Positions 54,508 through 64,000 of a DNA stretch of 64,000 nucleotides are shown here, piece by piece (position 1 is the stretch's first letter; each line of letters opens with the position of its first letter). The stretch comes from Toxonevra muliebris (lineage: Eukaryota; Arthropoda; Insecta; Diptera; Pallopteridae): contig OY829326.1 of the NCBI GenBank assembly GCA_963691655.1, positions 94,729,235-94,793,234 on the forward strand, read 5' to 3'. Both the position numbers and the translations under genes were made by a program. The notes under the pieces were generated by a model, which had not been told where the DNA came from, did no database searches, and was given only the letters and a program-made list of their open reading frames with translations.

Positions 54508-57500
54508 ATAGCTTTCCTTTTGAAACTCCCCAGTTAAACAAATAGGAATCGCCGATATAAAAAATTTATGTATTTTAAGATTTGAAGCTACTCCAAGGAG
54601 AAAATGCCCAATTTGGAATTCAATCTCATTCAATCATTTATTATTATTTCTATAAACTCGACTGTTAAATCAATTTCAATATGGAATAATCTTGAGAGTG
54701 GTACTAAGAATTTCTTTTTTTTTTAGATTTTCTGTTGATTGGTTTCCTTTAACAATCAATTGCTCTGATAGCTCAAATTTTGTTAAAATTATACATAATT
54801 CCGGAGCGATAACAGCAAAAAAAAAAAAAAAAAAAAAACAACATACGGCTGCACTGTCTATTAACATTCAAACATTTCATTTACAAAATCCACTTAAATA
54901 AAAACTACCTAAGGGCAGACAAAACCAACAATTACATATGAAGTCAATGAAAATGAATGAATTCACAAAAGCAACAAATCAATCAACTTCATTATTACCA
55001 CTTAAATTAAAGCTAAAAGAAATTCGCATGCATATAGTACATAGTTTAAAATACCATTCAAACACACACAGGTCCAGATTTATACATATGCAGAAAAAAC
55101 GTTAATATTCACACGCCTCAGTGCGAGCTGCGAATGGTCAGCAAACACAAAAACGTTTTAACGCGTCGCGTGGATATTCAAATTTGTTAATATGGCAAAA
55201 AAGACAGAAAAAAACTGAAACTCGATGCGTGTAAATAAATCATTTTTACGGTAGGCAAATAGGTTGGTAGGTAGGCAGATTGGTTGGTGCTAAGTTTACC
55301 CTGCCCTGTTCCTCTGTCGCCGGTATATGTGTTTATAGTTTTTTTTTTTGTTTAGTTTATATTTTTTGTCCAAAATAATTCAAATTCAATTGTAATTTTG
55401 TAAATTTAAAAACAATTTCATTAAAAGAAATTTGCTTAGATGTAAATATACCGTCGCATTATTTGTTAATAGTGAAAGTTTCTTTTTTTAATTTTATTTT
55501 TCGACAGTTTGGTGCCATAATTACATGTACTTGCATGTGTTAAATAATTCCAAAAATAGTTTTTTTTTTTTTTGATAATCAAAAAATAGATGACGTACAA
55601 AACTTAATATATAAGAAGTGGTGAATTTTTTCTTTAAAATGAATCACAGGCATGTCCCTTTTTGAAATAAAATTTCAAAGCATTTGATTTCTGACTTCAG
55701 TAACATATGTGAGTATATCCGAAAGAAACAGTTTGTATATTGTCGCTAAGGGAGGGCTCAGCCCCCTTGTTCCCCCCTGGATCCGCTGGCTATCCGTACC
55801 CCGTACTTTATACCTCGTACTTTGGGAAGTTTCTAATAAATTTTTATTATTTTATAAGGAAAGGATGTGATGAGTCAATGCAATTGTGATCGTTGGTCGT
55901 GAATCCTAAAAACCAAACAAAAATTCAAAGGAAAAAGATATTAAAAGGTTCATCTTCCGCAATCTCACACGGACTCAAAAGAAGATGCAGTGTAAAATGT
56001 AATTAAAACTTCCAAAACTTCCAACAATTCCTTGGACTAACCAACGCCTTCTCCGAACTACGGATAAACTAGAATTTTATCCAGGCGAGTATGATTTAAT
56101 TTAAAAAATATTAAACCAGGATAAAAAACTTGTATAAAAATTAAAGTAGGGAAGGCGCGGGTTTGCCATGAATTCCAAAAAGGGGGGGGGGGCGTAGGAT
56201 GAACACAGTTGAGAACCGCTGTTATAAAGATTAAAAAAAAATTGTAAATTTAAAACCTTAAATTGAAAAATTTAAGAAATATTAAATATTTTTTTGTATG
56301 ATGTTCATAAATGAATATTAAAATTCATTAAATTTATGAAAGGTAAATTTTGTAACCTACATCTTAATTACATTTTAAAACAACAAGAAATATCATTATT
56401 TATTTATAATTAATAAAAATAATCAACGCTTTTTTCTCTACACATAGTGACGATCAATACTGATATATTTTTATATTGTTTTGCAGACTCTTCTCACACC
56501 TCATTCCCTTTTGCCCATACTTTCTCACTCGTTATCAAATTGCGTAATTTTAGTGTTGCGGTTATGGATTTTTGTTTTTTTTTTTTTGGCACCTCGCGCA
56601 ATTTTCTCTTAATTTTTAACAATATTTTTTATATTTTTTCACTTGGTCTTTGTTCAAATAAATCAAATACTACTCTCATTTGAGATGCTTCGTTGCGATT
56701 TGCTTCTTTCATTCAATTCGAATTCATTGAGAGTTTCCATATGCTTACCTTGCCCAAAAAATGTTAAAGAAATTTTTAACTTGGCCAAATTATGTTAGCC
56801 CGGTTATATGAAAAAGAGTTTACCTGTAATTAAAGAAAGAAAAAAATATAAGTTAGAAAGTAATTACTTAAGTAAGCAGATAACTAATACTATTTTAAAA
56901 TGATGTAATGAGTTTTTTTTTTTTCTAAAGCAATTTAAACTTGTTTGTGGTATCTTTAATTTGATGTGACAAAATTCACATTGTATGTTAGTAAACAGCA
57001 AACAATGTAATTGAAGGCGTTTGTTATATGTTGGTAAGGTATATTTGGAAATAATTACATACGAAAAATTTGTAGATACGTCATGAGTTTTTGGTTATTA
57101 CGTGTCGGTTTTTGATTATATTGTCACAAAAATGATTCAATTAATTTTAGTTGTATTATGTTTTTCTAGTATATAACTACTGGAGTAAATAATTCATTAA
57201 AATAATTTCTGGAAATTTTCTTAAAACGGTCTCTCTTTGTGTGTATCTTTTGGTGTGCCATAGGTGCAAAAGAAGAAAACCTTTAAAAAATTATAAAAAT
57301 TTTCTGTGTTAGATTTAGGGGTTGTTCAGTACAGGGGATCCGAATCTTATGTACTTTTCTTGAAGAAATAGTTGTGGAGAACGCCGCTATGGTAGAACTT
57401 TTTTTGGGAGAAAGATCTACATTAGATGTATTATTATTGTGATCTATCAGATCTTCCCTCTGACAGCAGAATATGAAAATAGGGTGCTAAAAACCAACCA

Positions 57501-58648
57501 AAATGAAAAAAAAAATTTTAATTGCAAAAATTAGATGCGCTAGTCCGAAAAACGAGATTTAAAAGGATGTTTGACAATAATTTTGGAAGCTTGTGTGGAA
57601 AAAACATTTAACCGAAACCCATCCCTAATTCCATGGCCTAAAGTGGCCATTTGGCATTTTTTTAAGAATTTTTAAATTCACACGTTAGGATCTTCCAGAT
57701 AGAGGTAATTTTTTTAAAATTAAAATAAGTAGGATTGTAGGTAATTCAATTTAGTTTACTAAAAATAAAAAATTTTCAAAACGAGCTATATTTGAACTAG
57801 TAAATTAGCTTTTAGTGAACCCATGTCGTGCGTAACCAAATTTAGATTTGACAAACAAATATCGTCAAAAATTACACAAAAAGCAAATGAATGAATGAAA
57901 TTTTAGGATATATATGGGAAACTCGGGTAACATGGACCTAGTTTTTTGTTTTTTTGCCTTTGAAGGTCGAAAGGAGGGGATCTCAGAAAAATAAATAAGA
58001 TACCTAATCTGTTAGGTAATCATCTGAGGTATATTTTAGTTGAAGGTATAAATGGGTGCAGAAATCAATAGACAAATTAGGTCCAATTTAGACGAAATGG
58101 TTTTTTGTCAGGTAATGTGACCCAAATTTAAAAATAAAAAAGAAAGCCAAAAAAATTAAATAGAAATACCAAAGTTGCAATTTTTATTCCGAAATGTATG
58201 AATCACAATGTTTGCAGATGAAAAAACTAGCTGATATCTGTGGCAATAAGGAAGAACAGCTAAACTCAAAAGTCGAATAAAAATCTGCTGCGTATTTTAA
58301 AATGTTTAAAGTTTTTCAAAAGTTTTTGCAATTTAGCAGTCTCCATAGTTTTTTATTAATTAAACTCCAATAATTATGTAAGATATTTCAATATCTATAT
58401 ATTTCAATATTTTGGGTTTTATAATGAAAAATACGCAACAGGTTTTTAGTCGCCTTTTGAGTTTAGCTGTTATTCCTTATTGCCACAGATATATTGAGCG
58501 CATTTCAGATGAACTGGTCTTTAACAAACGAGCTAGTTTGCTTGGCCTTGTTTTCATGCAAATAATCGCGGATATGGTAATGGTGAGCGTCGAACTGGCT
58601 TTTTTGTTTGTGGCTATAGAAAGGCCGATTTTATTGAAATTACCACCT
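54508..58648. other. 4.1 kb intergenic, isolated hAT-type termini
   Basis: No gene is supported. 55760-55788 ends ...CCCCTGGATCCGCTG, the complement of a CAGYGGATCCAGGGG terminus (family of 2720-3810). 56190-56221 ends ...CAGTTGAGAACCGCTG, the family of the 39349 hAT element. Their partner ends are not found. A 19-20-nt A-run is at about 54819-54838. Confidence 0.4.
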
Positions 58649-59550
58649 TGAACAAAAAGTTCCCGGAATTTATTCAGAAAATTAAAAATACAAGTTTATT
58701 CATCTAAATCTAAATTGTCCCCTTCAAACTAATCCCCATCGACTGCAACACACTTATGCCAGCGCTTGATCCAATCCTCATTTTTTACATTCGGTTTTCG
58801 GTATGTCCATCAGTGCTTCCTGCGATTTTGTCCATTACTTCCTTTAGGCTGCTGAAACGCGTTCCCCGTAATGTTTTTTTAACTCGATTGAACAGAAAGA
58901 AGTCACAGGGTGAATCAGCCAAATCAGGTGAATTCGGTGGCTGTTGGATGGTATTTGTTGCATTTTTCTTCAAAAAATTACGAATAATGATGGCACTGTG
59001 CGACGGTGCGTTATCATGGTGCAAAATCCACGAGTTTTCAGTCCACAATTCTGGTCTCTTTCGGCGAATTGCTTCACACAAATGCCTCATAACGTCCAAA
59101 TAATACTCTCTGATGGTTAATTTGCGGTTATTGACCAAAATATCTTTTACTTTATCAACGTTTTCGTCGGTTTTCGATGTCGATGGTCTGCCACTGCGTT
59201 CATCATCTTCGATTGACTCACGACCACTTTTAAACCGCTCGTGCCACTGGTAAACGACCGTTTTCTTTGGAGAATCGTTGCCAAAACACTTTTCCAACAT
59301 TTCCAAAGTTCGCCCACTATTAAATCTGTTTTTTACGCAAAATTTAATACAATACAATTTGATAAAATTGTAAAAAATCACCAACACACACAGAGATAGA
59401 TGTACTCTTGGATACGTAACTTTTGCAAATGTCAAGCTATGACGCTAAGATTTAGAGGGAATATCAACAACAGATGCACCAACTTAACAGAACTCAATTC
59501 GGAACGATGGGAGCGCCACACGGTGGTTATTCCGGTAACTTTTTGATCAA
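58649..59550 (-). mobile_element. Mariner (DD34D) transposon with internal deletion
   Basis: TTGAACAAAAAGTTCCCGGAA at the left pairs with TTCCGGTAACTTTTTGATCAA at the right, with 2 mismatches. About 900 bp rather than the usual 1.3 kb. The minus-strand transposase lacks its middle third. Confidence 0.8.
58785..59435 (-). pseudogene. Mariner transposase, internally deleted
   Basis: The minus-strand frame shows the N-terminal mariner helix-turn-helix (VVYQWHERFKSGRESIEDDE, then RSGRPSTSK). After NRKLTIRE it jumps to YYLDVMRHLCEAIRRKRPEL, so the region with the first catalytic Asp is missing. The second Asp is kept in HHDNAPSH and the third in the PCDFFLF block, which has two extra residues before it relative to the usual SPDLAPCDF. 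No active enzyme can come from this copy. Confidence 0.85.
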
Positions 59551-62500
59551 GTTGGTTAAGTAAACTATTTTCGGGCCAACTATTTAGATCCAAAAAAAAT
59601 ATTCCAAAGGGGGAACCAGAGCAAAAGTTAGTAAACATTTTCAAAAACTAAAAATGCGAGGGGTACGCTTAAAAAAATAAATTATGTCAGAGATATTGTA
59701 TTTACCCTCTCTTCTCAAAAAGCACTGTCATGATGGGGGCTGTAAAAGTCCCCTGTTTTTCGATCCATTTTATTACCCATGCTGTACACCCAAAAAATTT
59801 AAAATTGTTTTTCTTCAAAAACGCTTCAAAGGCATTTTTCTATCATAAAAATTACGTTTCTAAAACAAACAAAAAACAGAGTTGAAAAGTAGAAATAAAA
59901 CTAACGAAAACTCTTTGAAAGTTTTTTCACTATGCTCAGAAAAGTATGATGAAAACTTGCTGGTAATAAAAGAAGATTTTTACAGTTACAACAAAAGACA
60001 TATCAATACGGCAATAGGTTGAAACAGCGTAGATCCACTTTATCCGACAGTCCACATTACCCGATTTTCCCCTAAAAACAAAAAGCCTCAGTCTCCTTTC
60101 TATTTATGTATGCTGCAAATTTTGAATACTGCACCGAGGATACTAGAAATATGTTTACGATCGAGAGTTATGACGTAAGAGTTTGCAATTCCCGCAATTC
60201 CATTACATTATTTAACTACGCACTAACCTACTGAATAAGAGTTAAATAAAACAAAAACGTTTGATAAAAAGATACGAAGACTAAAGTGTTGCATGCACGT
60301 TTCTATGAATTGTCAAGACAAAACATTACAACAAAAAAAACTTCCACTAAAACAGTGAAAAATAAATCATATGAACACAAATTTTTGGTAATTGCTCTTG
60401 GCTTTTAAACTGATAAGATCATGTTGAACATGTTTGCTGTTATGTTAACACCGTTCAAAATTATGTTAACGGTTTCGTTTGTAATTGCTACTTTTTCTCT
60501 ACATTAAGTTTGGTAATGAATTGATATGATGTTACCTGTTTTTTTCACATTTTTTTTTTGCTTATTTTCTATTACGTTTAAATTTATTTAAACCACAAAT
60601 TTCACAAACGACTAAATTGTTGTTTATTTAACCAACTACTTGCTTTTTTTGCGTCTGCTTTTTCGACCTTCAACTCATTTCTTTTCATTTCATTTCCCTC
60701 AGTTCTGCTGTGACGGCGCTACTGTTATGCTAATGTGAACTTAAACATTTTTAAATGAATGAAATTTGTAACAATTCACATTAGTTTGTACCTATACATT
60801 AGAAACTTTCATTACCTCATATTAAATAAACAAATGACATTAAATAATATGAGCGAATTGCATAGGAAGGCACCTGCATGTAATAATTTTAACTATGAGA
60901 AACAAAACTAAAACAGAATCTTAAAATTTGCAATAGTTTTATATAAAAAAAATGCTTGCAACTAGTTTGTTTTTTGGTGACGTGAGAAATTACACGCATG
61001 CAATTTTTGTTTGTATTATTTTAGTCAAATCATTATGGGAAATGCCCATGAAGCTCATTTTTTTAATATTTTGATATTATGATGTATAAAAAACAGACAC
61101 AGAAGCATTAAACTTTGTAATCGCACCATGAAATAGCCAAGAAATCACTATTGAATTTGACATCATTCACTGTGGAACGAATTAATGGATTGTTTGTTTG
61201 TATGTATACATCTAGTTTAAATATTTATTGATTTTTGAACAACTAACATGAGTCATTTACATCTAAAGTTTGCAATAAATTAGTTTATTGCTATTTACAA
61301 TGCATGAATATAATACGAATAACAGCCGGCACATACATAAACAGTGGCGGCATTTCCATATAATCCACATAAGCAGGGCTTGCTTAACAATTTTTAACCG
61401 AAAATATGTACAGAAATATGTTCGAACGGAAAGGACAATTTGTTTTAAAATCTTCATTTTTATGCTCTAACGAATTACAGAGAACAGTTTTCATCGAATG
61501 CACTAGCGAGAGCAAAACTTAGTTGAAATACCCATACCCGCTTTACATCTGCAAACATTTGTTCCAATCGACCAATATATTCTCTCAATCTTTGAGAAAA
61601 GTATTAAAATCGAAAAAAAAAAAATTGTTTGTTGCTATCTTCACTGGGGGCTGAAGTAAAATTTATTGTCGAGTGAATTGATAGAAATTAAAAGCAAATG
61701 TCACATCGGTGTTTGTGAGAGGTTTCATAGTATGTGTGAGTTTATAAGTGTGTGCTTTATTATATATATTTACTTTAAGCCCAAAAGTATGCAACACATA
61801 ATTTCTATAACAAAAACAGGTGTGGAATATTCTTACATATCAATGGATTAGTGGAACATTTCAAAAATTATTTTATTTATTGTATTGTTTTATTGCATAG
61901 TTTATTTTAGTTTATAGTTTATTCTTTCCTAATTGAAATTGTAATTAATATCAAAATTAGGCGATGTAGATGTGTAAAAAGCGAAGAAAGAGAAAATTAA
62001 AAATTTTAAAAACCCATGGTTGCACTTTTTGGAACATAAAAACAAAAAACTTTTATAATTAAGTAAACAACAATGCGTAAAGTATGTTATCACATCGTGT
62101 GACGAGTGCAGAAGGGACTAATTTATTTATTTTTTTCATGTTCATAGCCAATTCAGTTTTCGAGCTAAACTAGTTGAAGCAGTGCAAAATATACCTTGAA
62201 CGGGTCTTGAATTTTACTTTAAACTACAATAAAATTTTTGATTTCTGATTTTTGTATAGCAAAAATATTTAACTTTGATCAGAGATACTTTTTAAAGTTA
62301 TAGATCCTAGGGATTTGCTTTACTGATTTTTCAAAAATGGCACAACGCTTTTCCTCTCAATAACATGAGCCAAGCAAAGATCTTTAAGAAGTTGGTCGAA
62401 AATCTTTCATCCATATGAATAAATCAATATTAAGGCTCAAAATCAACACTTCTGCAGAATTTACCTTGCTTATTTTAAAAACTGACCCTGCTCAAAAATT

Positions 62501-63076
62501 TCTATAGACGTGTTTGTGATTTTAAAACTTGAGGGTCGAAAAATAAACAGAAGATATTGTTCGTTTGTAAAAAACTTTTGCTCATTTAAAGATGACATAC
62601 AATAAACCACATTTACTGCATCTTACCGTTTGGTCATGAAAAAAGAACAGAAAAGCGAACCAGCCTGTCAACGCTAGAAAGACCAAAGCAGATTTTTATC
62701 GTTTTTTTGTTTGTTTTTGTATGAAATGATTTTAAAATTTGTTTCCTCTCGTGAGCATTTTTTTTAGCTGAAATCTTTTTATACTGAATGTTTTACGAAA
62801 TAATCTTTATTTTTTGAATTACAGAAATGAATAAACCGAATAACAGTAAATAATATTACAGTCGTAAATATTCTATCAGCTTATATTTAGCGACAGCTGT
62901 CAAATTGACCGTCATGGTCTTTATAGGTAGAGTCATAACCCGGTCTTTCTAATGTTAAGCACTGAGTCACTGCGAACAACACTCTTTAGTACCTTTCTTC
63001 GCGTCGTTGAGAGTGCATGATACTCTTAAGTAATTTTCTTCATAGTAACACAATCGCAGTCTGCTATCTAATGGAT
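59551..63076. other. AT-rich intergenic DNA
   Basis: No gene, RNA gene or clear repeat is seen in 3.5 kb. ATCCACTTTATCCGACAGTC at about 60032 resembles a pogo-type subterminal phrase but has no partner. Confidence 0.4.
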
Positions 63077-63100
63077 CAGTGGCGGATCTAAAGGACGGCT
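63077..63100 (+). mobile_element. Single terminus of the CAGTGGCGGAT hAT-like family
   Basis: CAGTGGCGGATCTAAAGG repeats the start of the elements at 2720 and 16294. Downstream sequence diverges and the other end is not found within the window. Confidence 0.4.
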
Positions 63101-63169
63101 ATGGGCCCTCCACTTCCTCCCAACTTTTTAAAATTTTTTTAAAGCTGAAATTTAAGGGCCAGTTGATAG

Positions 63170-63720
63170 ATAAATATTCTCATTTTGGAGAACATGGTTA
63201 AGGGGTTTGAGCTGTTTTCAAAATCTATTTTTAGGTCTGGTTACAAGACTTCAGATTGATTGAGGTCAGCTTGATTTTTGTTCCAAATTATTTTAATTTT
63301 TTTCAGAGAGTTAGCCTGAGTTTCCGTTTGAATTTGATTTGACTTTATGAATTTTGCAACTATTTTCAATATAAATTTATTTCGAATTATAATCTGTTTT
63401 TTTTTTTGTCCAAATTTCGTCTAAATTTGGCTTGATTTTTGGTCCGAATTTTAGTTTAAATTTGAACTTCATTTGATATAAAATTTTGGCAAAAACTTCG
63501 GTGATATTTGATTTTAATTTGAGTAAAATTTTGTTTTGAATTTCAGTTTGAGTTTTGGTTTGAATAGCGGTCTAAGTTTTGGCCTGAATTTGATCTGGTT
63601 TTAACAGTGAATTTGAATTGAATTTCAGTCTAATTTTTGGTCTAAATATTGGTCGTACTTTCAGTCTGAGTTTTGGCTTGAATGGGCTATACTTTTAGTT
63701 TGAGTTTGGTTTTTTGTTTT
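63170..63720 (+). repeat. Array of degenerate TTTTGGTCTGAATTT-type units
   Basis: Phrases like TTTTTGGTCCGAATTTTAG, GTTTTGGCCTGAATTTG and TTTTTGGTCTAAATATTGG recur at about 18-24 bp across 550 bp. Related arrays lie at 36790-36985 and 52300-52430. No coding frame. Confidence 0.5.
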
Positions 63721-64000
63721 TGGCTGGCAATTTAATGAACTTTAATACTACGAATATTAAAAATAGAAAAAATTCACATCTGATTCAGCATTTCCAAAAT
63801 CTTCACCATGGTGCCAAGTAAATTTCTATTACGTTTGCCTATATATTTTTCAGTTTAATTAATCCCTTAACAAACCTGTCCAACCAACACTTTGGTCTCG
63901 CTAACTACTTACTTCATTTGTGCGGTTAATTGTGCGCTCAACTTTAATTAACAAACCATTTGACCTTCTTCGCTCGCTGTTTTTTTTCTTCTAATTTTAT
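63721..64000. other. Window end, nothing recognised
   Basis: AT-rich sequence without features. Confidence 0.4.

Noticed and set aside
54819..54838. A-run as a retrotransposon tail
   Set aside because: No upstream LINE/SINE signature or target duplication could be seen.
61034..61070. ATGGGAAATGCC as a possible flotillin start exon
   Set aside because: The frame diverges after three codons from what a flotillin N-terminus would need and runs into AT-rich sequence.

Overview
This window is AT-rich eukaryotic DNA from an insect, most likely a higher fly (Diptera, possibly a tephritid-type acalyptrate). The reasons are short GT-AG introns of 52-70 bp, insect-type core promoter motifs, AATAAA poly(A) signals, and a dense load of decayed insect-type transposons (Tc1/mariner of several clades, hAT, piggyBac-like and pogo-like MITEs, tRNA-derived SINEs, non-LTR relics). 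Nothing bacterial is present. The species call is inference only.

The genes form a one-strand (+) tandem cluster of secretory-pathway GMC (glucose-methanol-choline) FAD oxidoreductases, the family usually labelled 'glucose dehydrogenase [FAD, quinone]-like'. In order: the 3' end of one gene (1-75); gene A (4619-6568), complete except for one in-frame TAG; gene B (10929-12864), intact; a 3' relic (about 18101-18199); gene C (22483-24631), intact, with a MITE in its intron; gene D (28348-30294), intact; and the more divergent gene E (44838-49488), four exons. In Drosophila a comparable GMC cluster lies inside a Flotillin-2 intron; I see no flotillin exon here.

A to D are close paralogues sharing one phase-0 intron directly after the dinucleotide-binding fold. 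A and B sit in a tandem segmental duplication (1778-7249 and 7452-13719). Gene A is a mosaic: its promoter, most of exon 1 and its 3' end match B, while the segment from about the exon 1 end through the intron to about 6180 matches D. This points to gene conversion. A-D share departures from the usual GMC motifs (YHHTGT for YHPxGT; D-x-A-K for G-T-P-Q). All five genes with visible C-termini end in -EL, resembling KDEL-type ER retrieval signals.

Between the genes lie layered mobile elements. The most striking is a nest at 39199-43531: a TA-flanked pogo-type MITE split by a 3.8-kb hAT-type element with perfect 8-bp target duplications, itself holding a 1,266-bp mariner/maT-type (DD37D) element, a SINE fragment, a 22-bp tandem repeat and a perfect 56-bp palindrome. 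A second hAT element with a perfect 8-bp duplication (26318-28158) carries a TTAA-flanked foldback element. After 49.5 kb I find no convincing gene; that part holds MITEs, one deleted mariner and AT-rich DNA.
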